Below, piece after piece: positions 16,884 to 25,427 of a stretch of DNA of 64,000 nt. The DNA lies in assembly GCF_020172085.1 (NCBI RefSeq), contig NZ_JAIVAT010000007.1, positions 310,001-374,000 of the forward strand, in the 5' to 3' direction. Numbering within the stretch: position 1 is the stretch's first letter; each line of letters starts with the position of its first letter. The notes beneath the pieces are model-generated. The model did not search any database. It was not told the origin of the DNA and saw only the letters and a program-made list of their open reading frames with translations. Made by a program: the position numbers and the translations under genes. Source of the DNA: Rossellomorea aquimaris. GTDB lineage: Bacteria; Bacillota; Bacilli; Bacillales; Bacillaceae_B.

Positions 16884-17330
16884 ATGATCATCACACCCAT
16901 CGAAAAACACCAAAGCGAGCAGGCAAAAAACGTGATCCTCTCAGGTTTCCTCGAGCGGTTCGGATTCATCGATCATACCCTGAACCCCGATATCCATGAC
17001 ATAACACTTGAGTATGACGGCATGCAGCATCATTTTTTTGTAGGAAAAGAGATGGACGAAATCATCTGTACCGGTGCAATCCGTAAAGAATCAGATCACA
17101 CCTATCAAATTGTCCGGATGTCTGTGCTTTCCTCCTATAGAAAACGAGGTATCGGCCGTATCATGCTTCAGCATTTGGAGAAAAAAGCCCACTCCCTTGG
17201 CGCAAGAAGGCTCATCCTTGAAACGAATAAGCAATGGGCGGACGCCATTCAATTTTATAAAAATAACGGGTTTACATATATAGAAGAGGACGAGGTTTCG
17301 TGTTATTTCGAGAAGGAAATTCCCGTGTGA
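16884..17330 (+). CDS. GNAT-family N-acetyltransferase
   Basis: 148 aa. The acetyl-CoA loop is VLSSYRKRGIGRIMLQHLE (the Q/RxxGxG/A motif as RKRGIGR), followed by ARRLILETNKQWADAIQFYKNNGF, typical of GNAT motifs A and B. The acceptor cannot be predicted. The ATG at 16884 follows AAAGGAGCG; a longer upstream frame has no ribosome site. It is 71 bp upstream of the fumarase gene and may be cotranscribed. Confidence 0.82.
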   Translation: MIITPIEKHQSEQAKNVILSGFLERFGFIDHTLNPDIHDITLEYDGMQHHFFVGKEMDEIICTGAIRKESDHTYQIVRMSVLSSYRKRGIGRIMLQHLEKKAHSLGARRLILETNKQWADAIQFYKNNGFTYIEEDEVSCYFEKEIPV

Positions 17331-17401
17331 AATCCCTTTCAATCTCAATCTTATAGGAGTATAATGATGTATGAAAATTAAGACGGTTGAGGGGGAGAAC
17401 G

Positions 17402-18958
17402 ATGAATAAAGAGACATTACAGCAAAGCATGTACGACTTGATTGTGGAAACGTCCACGAACCTGCCGAAGGATGTCAGACGCGCGATTCGCTCGGCGAAA
17501 GCCCGTGAGAATGCAGGAACGCGTGCGGCGATGAGCCTTGATACCATTTCGAATAACGTGAAAATGGCGGATGACAATGTATCTCCGATTTGTCAGGATA
17601 CAGGTCTTCCTACTTTTAAAATAAAAACACCGGTCGGCGTCAATCAGCTTGAAATCAAAGAAGCGATTTATGCGGCCATGGTACAGGCGACAAAGGACGG
17701 AAAGCTTCGTCCAAACTCTGTTGATTCTTTAACTGGGGCAAACTCAGGGGACAATCTTGGTCTTGGGACTCCTGTTATCAAATTTGAGCAGTGGGAAAAG
17801 GATTATATCGATGCCCGCCTGATCTTAAAGGGCGGCGGTTGTGAAAATAAAAACATTCAGTACAGCCTTCCGTGTGAGCTTGAAGGACTTGGTCGTGCAG
17901 GGCGTGACCTCGACGGGATCCGCAAATGCGTGATGCATTCGGTTTATCAGGCTCAGGGGCAAGGCTGCAGCGCTGGTTTCATCGGAGTTGGAATCGGTGG
18001 AGATCGTTCTTCCGGTTACGACTTAGCAAAAGAACAACTATTCCGTTCTGTTGAAGATGTGAATCCAAACGAAGATCTTCGTAAACTGGAAGAGTACGTG
18101 ATGGACAATGCGAACGAGCTTGGCATCGGTACAATGGGATTCGGCGGGGAAACAACGCTTCTTGGGTGTAAAGTTGGCGTAATGAACCGCATACCTGCAA
18201 GCTTCTTCGTATCTGTTGCGTATAACTGCTGGGCCTTCCGACGTCTAGGCGTGAAGCTGGATGTGGAGTCAGGCGGCATCGACGAGTGGTTCTATCAGGA
18301 AGGTGACAAAATCGACCTGACTCAAGGAGCAGTGGCCGAGCTTGAAACGGCAGCGGCAAGTTCAGGGGAACAGCCAAATGTGGTCGTTCTTGAAGCACCG
18401 ATAACGGAAGAGAAAATCCGTGAGCTGAAAGTGGGAGACGTAGTTAAAATCAACGGGCGCATGTACACAGGCCGTGACGCGATCCATAAGCATCTAAGCG
18501 AAAACGACGCACCAGTAGACTTGGCTGGTCAAATCATCTATCACTGTGGCCCGGTTATGCTGAAAGACGATGAAGGCAACTGGCATGTGAAGGCAGCAGG
18601 CCCGACAACATCCATTCGTGAGGAACCTTATCAAGGGGACATCATGAAGCGCTTCGGTATTCGTGCTGTGATCGGGAAAGGCGGAATGGGTCCTAAAACC
18701 CTTGCTGCTTTGAAAGATCACGGTGGAGTGTACTTAAATGCCATCGGTGGCGCAGCTCAATATTATGCAGACTGCATCAAAGGTGTAGACGGAGTGGATC
18801 TGATGCAATTTGGTATTCCAGAAGCAATGTGGCATCTGAATGTAGAAGGATTTACGGCCGTTGTGACGATGGATTCTCACGGAAACAGCCTTCATGAAGA
18901 AGTTGATAAATCTTCCTTGGAAAAACTGGCACAGTTTAAGGAAAAGGTATTCAAATAA
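17402..18958 (+). CDS. Class I (iron-sulfur) fumarate hydratase
   Basis: A 518-aa TCA-cycle enzyme converting fumarate to malate in the cytosol. The N-terminal alpha domain contains ICQDTGLPTFKIKTP, GANSGDNLG and KGGGCENKN; the C-terminal beta domain contains GPTTSIREEPYQGDIMKRFGIRAVIGKGGMG and VTMDSHGNSLHEEV. This is the fused, two-domain, oxygen-sensitive [4Fe-4S] type, unlike the class II FumC of B. subtilis. The ATG at 17402 follows GAGGGGGAG. An L(+)-tartrate dehydratase-like activity is a less likely alternative. A terminator follows. Confidence 0.88.
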   Translation: MNKETLQQSMYDLIVETSTNLPKDVRRAIRSAKARENAGTRAAMSLDTISNNVKMADDNVSPICQDTGLPTFKIKTPVGVNQLEIKEAIYAAMVQATKDGKLRPNSVDSLTGANSGDNLGLGTPVIKFEQWEKDYIDARLILKGGGCENKNIQYSLPCELEGLGRAGRDLDGIRKCVMHSVYQAQGQGCSAGFIGVGIGGDRSSGYDLAKEQLFRSVEDVNPNEDLRKLEEYVMDNANELGIGTMGFGGETTLLGCKVGVMNRIPASFFVSVAYNCWAFRRLGVKLDVESGGIDEWFYQEGDKIDLTQGAVAELETAAASSGEQPNVVVLEAPITEEKIRELKVGDVVKINGRMYTGRDAIHKHLSENDAPVDLAGQIIYHCGPVMLKDDEGNWHVKAAGPTTSIREEPYQGDIMKRFGIRAVIGKGGMGPKTLAALKDHGGVYLNAIGGAAQYYADCIKGVDGVDLMQFGIPEAMWHLNVEGFTAVVTMDSHGNSLHEEVDKSSLEKLAQFKEKVFK

Positions 18959-18967
18959 GAAATTGGT

Positions 18968-18999
18968 ACCACCTCGTACAGGCTGCGAGGTGGTTTTTC
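18968..18999 (+). terminator. Terminator after fumarase
   Basis: ACCACCTCG / CGAGGTGGT stem with a 9-nt loop and a T tract. Confidence 0.85.
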
Positions 19000-19090
19000 T
19001 TATGGGTAATTATGTTAATATAAGTGAAGAAATGAAACTTGAAAGGACGTTCATCCGTATATGATACAATCAAAAGCTGGAGGAATTAGT

Positions 19091-19663
19091 ATGATCTTGA
19101 ACAAACTATTTGGCATGTTGATTCTGACTTTGATGATTTTGTTGACCGGGTGTGCCACCAATCCTGAAAAAGAAGCGGATATTACTTCCATCGAGGATGT
19201 GAACCTGGATACTTTAAAGGAGAATAGCGGAACCTATGTAGGAGATAACTCGAAAGTTCAGGCGATCCTACAAAAACTGCCTGGTGGTGAAACAATTAAG
19301 GAAATCGACCTTTCCGGTGAAATGGTCAAGGTGACCTACGGCTTTGAGAAAGAAGGGAAGCTGTCAGAAAGCGATGTGAATGAGTACTGGTTCGACGGGA
19401 CTAATGTCAACCGGAAAAACTTCTACTACAACGCCATTTACCTGACGCTCCTCGTCCCCAACGCGAAAGAATATCACTTCACCGTCGATGAATCCATGGT
19501 ATCGGTCTCCAGGGACAAAATGGTAGCAGGCCTTTCCAAGCAATTCAGCGACTTTCCAAAAGGAGAAGACATCTGGGACAAAAAAGCCGTCTCCACCTTC
19601 ATCAAAGATCACGAAGGCAAACTGACCGAAATGGCGACGAAGTATCAAACGTTTTTTGAATAG
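19091..19663 (+). CDS. Lipoprotein, probably DUF4825 family
   Basis: 190 aa. The signal peptide ends in a lipobox (MILLTGC, Cys21), so it should be diacylglycerol-anchored outside the membrane. The conserved part begins SGTYVGDNSKVQAILQKLPGG, a pattern I associate with DUF4825 proteins; that assignment is moderately sure. No catalytic motif is visible. The ATG at 19091 follows CTGGAGGAATT. The stop codon overlaps the first base of a GAGGGACGGACCT repeat. Confidence 0.7.
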   Translation: MILNKLFGMLILTLMILLTGCATNPEKEADITSIEDVNLDTLKENSGTYVGDNSKVQAILQKLPGGETIKEIDLSGEMVKVTYGFEKEGKLSESDVNEYWFDGTNVNRKNFYYNAIYLTLLVPNAKEYHFTVDESMVSVSRDKMVAGLSKQFSDFPKGEDIWDKKAVSTFIKDHEGKLTEMATKYQTFFE

Positions 19664-19675
19664 AGGGACGGACCT
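19663..19675 (+). repeat. Dispersed GAGGGACGGACCT repeat copy
   Basis: An exact 13-nt copy whose first G is the last base of the lipoprotein stop codon. It lies 15 bp before phased array B. Confidence 0.7.
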
Positions 19676-19689
19676 CTGGGTTGGGCGGA

Positions 19690-19840
19690 GTTGGAGCTGT
19701 AACAACCGTTAGGAGTTTCGCAATAAGTTGGAATGTGCCGCGACAACCGTTAAAAGTACAGCAATAAATTGGGAAAGTGCCGCAACAATCGTCAAAAGTG
19801 CCGCAACAAAACCTGAAACTGCCGCAACAAAGCCCAAAAA
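19690..19840. repeat. Phased intergenic array B (TGCCGCAACAA core)
   Basis: Seven cores. The conserved AACAA/AATAA falls at 19701, 19722, 19742, 19763, 19784, 19805 and 19826, so the period is 20-21 bp. Cores read AGTGCCGCAACAA in the best copies; linkers vary. It fills the spacer before pdaA. Confidence 0.78.
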
Positions 19841-19978
19841 CACACCATTCAACATATGCCTCGGTCCCGAATCAAAGCATAATCACCGCATGAACCCATT
19901 TATGGATACTATTAGTACACATGAATCCTTCCGCTTCTCAAAAACTAAAGGAAACGGAAGCGAAAGAAGGGTTCAACT

Positions 19979-20752
19979 TTGCGAAAATCACTAAAAGTGT
20001 TGATTATAGCGGCAATCTTAGTATTGCTCATACCGGCCGAGGCTTATGCAGTATCGAATAATCCGATCGGCTGGGGATTCAAGAAAAGTCAAAATGAAGA
20101 ACAGCCAGAAGCGGGAGCAGCGTATGACCAGCTCCTTGAGAAGTACGATGCTTTCTATAAAGGATCACCGGATAAAAAAGTACTCTACGTCACATTCGAC
20201 AACGGATATGAAAATGGCTATACCGAAAAAATCCTCGATGTCTTGAAGCAGGAAAAAGTACCGGCTACATTCTTTGTAACGGGCCACTATTTGCTCAGTG
20301 CAGAAGATCTCGTCAAACGGATGGTGAAAGAAGGACATATTGTCGGAAACCATTCCTGGCATCACCCTGACTTTACGGCAAGCTCCGATCAGAAGATCCG
20401 GGAAGAGCTTGAAAAAGTGAAAGTAAAAACGAAAGAATTGACCGGGCAGAAAGAAATGAAGTACCTGCGTCCGCCAAGGGGCGTTTTTTCTGAACGCACG
20501 CTTCAAATTGCAAAAGAGGAAGGCTATACCCACGTATTTTGGTCACTGGCTTTCATTGACTGGAAGACCGATCAGCAAAGAGGATGGAAATATTCCTATG
20601 ACAACATCATGGCCCAGGCTCATCCAGGTGCCATCATCCTGCTGCACTCCGTCTCCAAAGACAACGCAGACGCCCTAGAAAAAGCCATTCAGGACCTCAA
20701 AAAACGGGGCTACACCTTCAAAAGCCTCGACGAGCATCCGATGATGAAATAA
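19979..20752 (+). CDS. pdaA: Polysaccharide deacetylase PdaA (delta-lactam cortex formation)
   Basis: 257 aa. An N-terminal signal segment (MRKSLKVLIIAAILVLLIPAEAYA) precedes a NodB/CE4 domain. The metal/catalytic motif is YVTFDNGYENG (Asp74) and the metal histidines are in GNHSWHHPDF (His125, His129); YLRPPRG and IILLH complete the fold. Family knowledge: PdaA removes the acetyl group from muramic acid during muramic-delta-lactam synthesis in spore cortex, required for germination. The TTG start at 19979 follows a weak AGAAGG. Its neighbours match the B. subtilis yfj region (PdaA = YfjS). It implies an endospore former. Confidence 0.87.
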   Translation: MRKSLKVLIIAAILVLLIPAEAYAVSNNPIGWGFKKSQNEEQPEAGAAYDQLLEKYDAFYKGSPDKKVLYVTFDNGYENGYTEKILDVLKQEKVPATFFVTGHYLLSAEDLVKRMVKEGHIVGNHSWHHPDFTASSDQKIREELEKVKVKTKELTGQKEMKYLRPPRGVFSERTLQIAKEEGYTHVFWSLAFIDWKTDQQRGWKYSYDNIMAQAHPGAIILLHSVSKDNADALEKAIQDLKKRGYTFKSLDEHPMMK

Positions 20753-20806
20753 GAGGGACGGACCTTCATTCCTAGGACCTGGTCCTAGGAAATGAGGTCC
20801 GTCCCT
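20753..20806. repeat. Long hairpin built from GAGGGACGGACCT arms and CCTAGGACC core
   Basis: Left arm from 20753 and right arm ending 20806 pair over about 26 bp. The outer part is GAGGGACGGACCT / AGGTCCGTCCCT and the inner part is TTCCTAGGACC / GGTCCTAGGAA around a single T. It begins at the base after the pdaA stop codon. With no U tract, a mobile or processed repeat is as likely as a terminator. Confidence 0.75.
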
Positions 20807-20828
20807 AAAATGAATACCTTTTCGATTA

Positions 20829-20857
20829 AGGGATGGACCTTTTAAAGGTCCGTCCCT
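20829..20857. repeat. Second hairpin of the GGGACGGACC family
   Basis: AGGGATGGACCTTT (20829-20842) and AAAGGTCCGTCCCT (20844-20857) form an almost loop-free palindrome with one G-U pair, followed by CTTCTGTT. It sits 22 bp after the first hairpin and upstream of the DNA glycosylase promoter region. Confidence 0.7.
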
Positions 20858-20920
20858 CTTCTGTTCCTTCGGCTATGTGCTATAATACACATACAAGTTT
20901 TGTACGGAAGGGTGAGGGTT

Positions 20921-21790
20921 ATGGCAGTGAGGAATGTGAAGATTGAGGGTCCGTATGATTTTGATCGGGTGCTGGAGAGGCTGGCTCTGGATCCGTTGAA
21001 TGCGGTGGAACAGGAGGACCGAAGTGTGAAGGTCCCTTATTATCTCCCTGATGGGAAGGGTGAGGTCATTGAGGTTAAGGCAAAAGGCACAACGGACGAG
21101 CCTGAGTTCAGCATCACCTTTGAAAACGACGAGAATCTCGAACAGAAGCATCAACGCATTTCCGATCTCTTTCAATGGCAAACCGGTCTCCACGACATGC
21201 ATGCACATTTTCTGAAGACCGATCTGAAGCCGATTTTCGAAGAACATGTGGGAACTCCGATCATCCTAGAGTTCGATCCGTTCGCTACCATCATCAAAAG
21301 CATCATCCACCAGCAGCTGAACCTGAAATTCGCCTTCACCCTCACCCATCGTTTTGTCACCAAATACGGTTGGGAAAAGGACGGAGTATGGTTTTATCCC
21401 TCTCCTGAAAAAGTAGCGAAACTAACGGTGGAAGAACTACGGGAACTTCAATTCAGCCAGCGTAAAGCGGAGTATGTGATCGGAATCGGGCAGAAGGTGT
21501 CTAGCGGTGAACTGGACTTAAGTCAACTGGCCGTTCAACCTGACGAAGAAGTCATCAAAGAACTGACCAAAATCCGCGGGATCGGCCCATGGACGGCCCA
21601 AAGCTTCCTGCTATTTGGACTCGGCCGACCGAATTTATTCCCAAAAGCGGATATCGGCATCCAAAACGCCATCAAGAAACTATTTCAGATGGAGCAGAAA
21701 CCAACGATGGACGAGCTGGATGAACTGAGCGCATCCTGGCATCCTTATTTAAGCTATGCATCACTGTATTTATGGAGAAGTATCGAATAG
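20921..21790 (+). CDS. yfjP: DNA-3-methyladenine glycosylase II-like (AlkA/YfjP)
   Basis: 289 aa. The helix-hairpin-helix GPD domain includes LTKIRGIGPWTAQSFLLFGLG and the catalytic aspartate in FPKADIGIQNA. An N-terminal domain of about 100 aa precedes it, as in AlkA and B. subtilis YfjP. Role: excision of alkylated bases in base excision repair. The ATG at 20921 follows AAGGGTGAGG; an in-frame upstream extension is not supported. The rlmCD gene starts 15 bp after its stop, so the two form one operon. Confidence 0.85.
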   Translation: MAVRNVKIEGPYDFDRVLERLALDPLNAVEQEDRSVKVPYYLPDGKGEVIEVKAKGTTDEPEFSITFENDENLEQKHQRISDLFQWQTGLHDMHAHFLKTDLKPIFEEHVGTPIILEFDPFATIIKSIIHQQLNLKFAFTLTHRFVTKYGWEKDGVWFYPSPEKVAKLTVEELRELQFSQRKAEYVIGIGQKVSSGELDLSQLAVQPDEEVIKELTKIRGIGPWTAQSFLLFGLGRPNLFPKADIGIQNAIKKLFQMEQKPTMDELDELSASWHPYLSYASLYLWRSIE

Positions 21791-21805
21791 AACGGACGTG
21801 AACCA

Positions 21806-23206
21806 ATGAAAAAACAATACGCAAAAAAGCCACAAAATAAAGAAGTGAAAATCGAGCTGAAACAACAGTTTCCTCTGACTATAAAAAAAATCGGCATCAA
21901 CGGGGAGGGAGTCGGTTTCTTCAAGCGCAAGATCGTCTTCGTTCCGGGAGCTCTCACAGGTGAAGAAGTGGTCGTCGAAGTGACCAAGGTCCATCCGAAA
22001 TTCACCGAAGCCCGTATCAAAAAAAACCGGAAGAAGTCACCACAGCGCACGAAAGCCCCATGCCCGGTCTATGAGCAATGTGGAGGCTGCCAGCTTCAGC
22101 ATCTGTCCTATGAAGGCCAGCTAGACGCGAAACGTGATATCCTCCTTCAATCCCTTGAGCGTCACACAAAGCTCAAGCTTGAAGACATGGACATCCGTCC
22201 GACGATCGGCATGGACACCCCGTGGCACTACCGAAACAAAAGTCAGTTCCAAGTGGGGACTCAAAATGGCAAGGCCATCGCAGGCTTGTACAGTATGAAC
22301 TCCAACAAGCTCATCGACATCGACGAGTGTATCGTCCAACACCCGCTCACGAATAAAGTGACCACGGAAATCAAGCGGATCATCAACGATTTCAACATCC
22401 CAGTTTTTGATGATAACAAGAAAAAGCCGATCCTGAAAACGATCGTCACACGTGTCGGTTTTGAAACTGGGGAAGTTCAGGTTGTGCTCGTCACATCAGA
22501 AAAGAAAATTCCACGCAAGGAACTGCTGATCAATGAAATCCAGAAGCGTCTTCCTGAAGTCGTTTCCATCGCACAAAACATTAATCCGAAGAAAACGGCT
22601 CTTGTATTCGGAGATGAAACAATCCACTTGTCAGGAAAGGAAAGCATTGAAGAGCGTCTGGAAGAGTTCACGTACGAACTCTCAGCCCGCGCATTCTTCC
22701 AGTTGAACCCGATTCAGACAAGCAAGCTGTATAACGAAGCAAAAAAAGCAGCGGCACTCACAGGTGAAGAAAAAGTCGTCGATGCCTACTGTGGTGTCGG
22801 TACCATCGGCCTGTGGCTCGCGGACGGGGCGAAAGAAATCCGCGGCATGGACGTCATCAAGGAAGGAATCGATAACGCAAAGAAGAATGCAGAGAAATTC
22901 GGAGTCGGACATGCCGAATACTTCGTCGGCGGCGCTGAAACCCTTATGCCAAAATGGAAAAACGAAGGCTGGCGTCCCGATGTCATCGTGGTGGACCCGC
23001 CGAGGACCGGTTGTGACAATAAGCTTCTTGATACGTTGAAAGAAGTGAAACCGAAGACGTTTGTTTATGTATCGTGCAATCCATCGACTCTTGCGAAAGA
23101 CATTGATTATTTGAAGAAGCAGTACCGGGTGGAATACTTACAGCCGGTAGATATGTTCCCGCAGACTGCGCATGTGGAGGTTGTAGCAAAGCTGGTTCTT
23201 AAATAA
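21806..23206 (+). CDS. rlmCD: 23S rRNA (uracil-C5)-methyltransferase RlmCD
   Basis: 466 aa. It has a TRAM RNA-binding domain (about residues 20-75), an iron-sulfur cysteine set ([11 protein letters not shown], Cys86/92/95 plus one later), a Rossmann methyltransferase domain with [16 protein letters not shown], and catalytic [11 protein letters not shown]. The length equals B. subtilis YfjO/RlmCD, which methylates two uridines in 23S rRNA. Gene order (yfjP-rlmCD) and spacing are conserved in kind. A bidirectional-looking terminator follows. Confidence 0.9.
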   Translation: MKKQYAKKPQNKEVKIELKQQFPLTIKKIGINGEGVGFFKRKIVFVPGALTGEEVVVEVTKVHPKFTEARIKKNRKKSPQRTKAPCPVYEQCGGCQLQHLSYEGQLDAKRDILLQSLERHTKLKLEDMDIRPTIGMDTPWHYRNKSQFQVGTQNGKAIAGLYSMNSNKLIDIDECIVQHPLTNKVTTEIKRIINDFNIPVFDDNKKKPILKTIVTRVGFETGEVQVVLVTSEKKIPRKELLINEIQKRLPEVVSIAQNINPKKTALVFGDETIHLSGKESIEERLEEFTYELSARAFFQLNPIQTSKLYNEAKKAAALTGEEKVVDAYCGVGTIGLWLADGAKEIRGMDVIKEGIDNAKKNAEKFGVGHAEYFVGGAETLMPKWKNEGWRPDVIVVDPPRTGCDNKLLDTLKEVKPKTFVYVSCNPSTLAKDIDYLKKQYRVEYLQPVDMFPQTAHVEVVAKLVLK

Positions 23207-23228
23207 AAAACTTTACATTCTTTTTTTA

Positions 23229-23265
23229 ATGGGTATCCCTCAATCATCGAGGGATACCCATTTTA
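23229..23265 (+). terminator. Terminator after rlmCD
   Basis: Perfect 13-bp stem ATGGGTATCCCTC / GAGGGATACCCAT with a 7-nt loop and flanking T runs on both sides. Confidence 0.85.
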
Positions 23266-23357
23266 GCTCTTGCCAACACACCCTCCAAGCAGATGTCTGT
23301 TCAAAAACGGATTCTTCTATTAACATTTCCCTTGAACAACCACAAGGAGGCAAAAAC

Positions 23358-24479
23358 ATGAACAGCAAATACAAAGAGTTATTATCTCCCTATACATTTA
23401 AAAACGGTGTGGAATTAAAGAACCGCATCATCATGGCACCGATGACGAACTTTTCATCGGATGAGAAGGGCAATGTCACGGATGCGGAGGTTGCCTACTA
23501 TGAGCGACGTTCAAAAGATGTCAGCATGGTGATCACGGCCTGTACTTATGTAACAGCTGATGGAAAAGGGTTCCCTGGTGAGTTTGGAGGGGATACGGAT
23601 GAAATGATCCCAAGCCTTGAACGATTGGCCAAAGGTATAAAAGCTCAGGGGGCAAAAGCGGTTCTCCAGATTTTCCATGGGGGTGTACAATGCCCACCAG
23701 ATCTGGTTCCTGACGGAGATGTGGTGAGTGCGAGTGATGTCGTGGGTGAAAACGGAGAGCAAAAAGCAAGAGCATTATCAGAAGCAGAAATCGAAAATAT
23801 CATCGAAGCGTTCGGTGAGACGACCCGCCGCGCGATTGAAGCAGGCTATGATGGCGTGGAGATTCACGGAGCGAATGGGTATTTGATTCATCAGTTCTTC
23901 TCACCGATGACGAACCAACGTACAGATCGTTTCGGAGGCAGCCTGGAAAATCGCATGACTTTCCCGCTTGCCGTCGTGGATAAAGTGAAAAGCGTGGTCG
24001 CTGAGCATGCCGACCCATCTTTCTTAGTAGGTTACCGTTTCTCACCGGAGGAGCCTGAAGACAACGGGTTCACAATGGGTGATACTCTAACTCTCGTGGA
24101 TGCCCTTGCAAATAAGGACCTGGATTACCTTCATGTATCCCTGTTCGACTTCTTCTCGAAGCCAAGAAAAGATGTGGAGGATCTTGAGAAAGCAAGAATC
24201 GACTATCTGTTGGAAACAATCGGCGACCGCACACCACTAATCGGGGTAGGTTCGATTTATTCTGCGGATGATGCCGTAAAAGCATTCGGTTCAGGTGTTC
24301 CTTTACTCGCTCTCGGACGTGAACTGATCATCGATCCTGATTGGCTGAAGAAGATCAAAGAAGGAAAAGAAGATGAAATTGTGACGGAGATTGATAAAGG
24401 AAAACAGGAGGAACTGGTCGTTCCTGATCCGTTATGGAATGCGATTATGAGCGCTCCGGGCTGGTTCCCTGGAGTATAA
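23358..24479 (+). CDS. NADH:flavin oxidoreductase, Old Yellow Enzyme family
   Basis: 373 aa. A TIM-barrel FMN enzyme: LKNRIIMAPMTNFSSDEKGNVTDAEVAYYERRSKD at the N-terminus, GYDGVEIHGANGYLIHQFFSPMTNQRTDRFGGSLENRM with the substrate-binding His/Asn pair, and GVGSIYSADDAVKAFGSG and LALGRELIIDPDW near the phosphate site. Family members reduce activated C=C bonds; it resembles B. subtilis YqiG more than YqjM. The ATG at 23358 follows AAGGAGG. It is monocistronic with its own terminator. Confidence 0.85.
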   Translation: MNSKYKELLSPYTFKNGVELKNRIIMAPMTNFSSDEKGNVTDAEVAYYERRSKDVSMVITACTYVTADGKGFPGEFGGDTDEMIPSLERLAKGIKAQGAKAVLQIFHGGVQCPPDLVPDGDVVSASDVVGENGEQKARALSEAEIENIIEAFGETTRRAIEAGYDGVEIHGANGYLIHQFFSPMTNQRTDRFGGSLENRMTFPLAVVDKVKSVVAEHADPSFLVGYRFSPEEPEDNGFTMGDTLTLVDALANKDLDYLHVSLFDFFSKPRKDVEDLEKARIDYLLETIGDRTPLIGVGSIYSADDAVKAFGSGVPLLALGRELIIDPDWLKKIKEGKEDEIVTEIDKGKQEELVVPDPLWNAIMSAPGWFPGV

Positions 24480-24494
24480 GATTTAACCTTTGAA

Positions 24495-24537
24495 AGAAAA
24501 TGGCGTGCCATCCGACACGTCATTTTCTTTTTTTTTA
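24495..24537 (+). terminator. Terminator after the Old Yellow Enzyme gene
   Basis: AGAAAATGGCGTG / CACGTCATTTTCT stem with an 8-nt loop and a T9 tract. Confidence 0.85.
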
Positions 24538-24573
24538 TTGAATCGACGGTAACTTTATGAAATCCGCACAAAA

Positions 24574-24615
24574 CAGATTACAAAATGTCAATTATAATTG
24601 ACATTTTGTAATCTG
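24574..24615. promoter_or_regulatory. Perfect 42-bp palindrome overlapping the XRE-gene promoter
   Basis: Two 21-nt arms are exact reverse complements without a spacer; each arm begins CAGATTACAAAATGTCAA. Its right half supplies a consensus -35 TTGACA (24598-24603); 17 bp later is TAGTAT (24621-24626) as -10. The HTH gene starts 25 bp further on. An autoregulatory operator is inferred. Confidence 0.7.
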
Positions 24616-24650
24616 AATAATAGTATATATATGGAAGGAGATGAATTTCC

Positions 24651-24845
24651 TTGAAGAATAAACGGATGAAGATAGCCCGCGTTGAATCTGATGTATCTCA
24701 AGAACAATTGGCAAGGATTGTTGGAGTGACTAGGCAAACCATTAATTTAATCGAAGCCGGCAAATACAACCCTAGTCTGAAGCTATGTGTTGATATTAGT
24801 AAAGCACTGAATAAGACGTTAAATGATTTATTCTGGGAGGAATGA
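24651..24845 (+). CDS. XRE-family transcriptional regulator (YozG-type)
   Basis: 64 aa, essentially one Cro/CI helix-turn-helix: KIARVESDVSQEQLARIVGVTRQTINLIEAGKYNPSLKLCVDISKALNKTLNDLFWEE. The TTG start at 24651 follows GAAGGAGATG. It is 3 bp upstream of a four-helix membrane protein gene, a common regulator/membrane-partner pairing. It most likely binds the 42-bp palindrome in its own promoter. Confidence 0.85.
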   Translation: MKNKRMKIARVESDVSQEQLARIVGVTRQTINLIEAGKYNPSLKLCVDISKALNKTLNDLFWEE

Positions 24846-24848
24846 AGA

Positions 24849-25280
24849 ATGAGTGTTGAAAAAATTGTGAAAGAAATAAAATGGACCATTTTTGTATCGT
24901 TGCTTGTCAGCATGGCCCTTTTAGTCACGTGGTTCATTTTCGAAATATCGGATATTCCATTCGCCAACAAATCCCTCTTAGCCCTTTCCCTCATTCCTTT
25001 TAGCGCAGCCCTGGCTTCTTTCCTCAAACTATTGAAAATAAAAAAGGATCTCAATGTTCTTGTGTCCGAGACCGATGAACGAGTGGTAGCAGAGAAAAAT
25101 GAAGCCGATGCCAAAGCCCTTAAGTTACTTCAAGGGGTTTTGTTTCTATCGTATTTGGGATACTCATTTATCATTCCGGAGGATATCTTCGAATCAATCG
25201 GGTGGTGGATTACGCTGGGTATTCTGCTTTTATCCTTGTTCGCTCCATTGATGTTTCGACATATCACGAAAGAAACGTAA
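24849..25280 (+). CDS. Four-helix membrane protein, partner of the XRE regulator
   Basis: 143 aa with hydrophobic segments at about residues 12-32, 40-62, 95-110 and 115-133. A charged cytoplasmic loop (LLKIKKDLNVLVSETDERVVAEKNEADAKAL) sits between helices 2 and 3, the layout of DUF2178-like proteins encoded beside small XRE regulators. No enzymatic motif is visible. It may sense a membrane signal for the regulator, which is inferred from gene pairing only. Confidence 0.65.
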   Translation: MSVEKIVKEIKWTIFVSLLVSMALLVTWFIFEISDIPFANKSLLALSLIPFSAALASFLKLLKIKKDLNVLVSETDERVVAEKNEADAKALKLLQGVLFLSYLGYSFIIPEDIFESIGWWITLGILLLSLFAPLMFRHITKET

Positions 25281-25343
25281 GAGGATCAGATGTTATTCCT
25301 TATGGTCGTGGAAGTAAATACATGAAGAGAGGTGGAGGTAAAA

Positions 25344-25415
25344 ATGGCCAATGGAATGTTTTTACTCATTATTGTATTAACCACAGTCATTATTTTAAGA
25401 AGAAGAAAGAAATAG
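25344..25415 (+). CDS. Putative 23-aa membrane microprotein
   Basis: ATG at 25344 follows GGTGGAGGT. The product is MANGMFLLIIVLTTVIILRR plus RKK: one hydrophobic helix with a basic tail. It starts 64 bp after the membrane-protein stop and ends 13 bp before the Bacillaceae repeat element. Small size makes chance occurrence possible; the ribosome site and helix-plus-charge layout favour a real gene. Confidence 0.45.
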   Translation: MANGMFLLIIVLTTVIILRRRKK

Positions 25416-25427
25416 ATTTTCAAAAAA

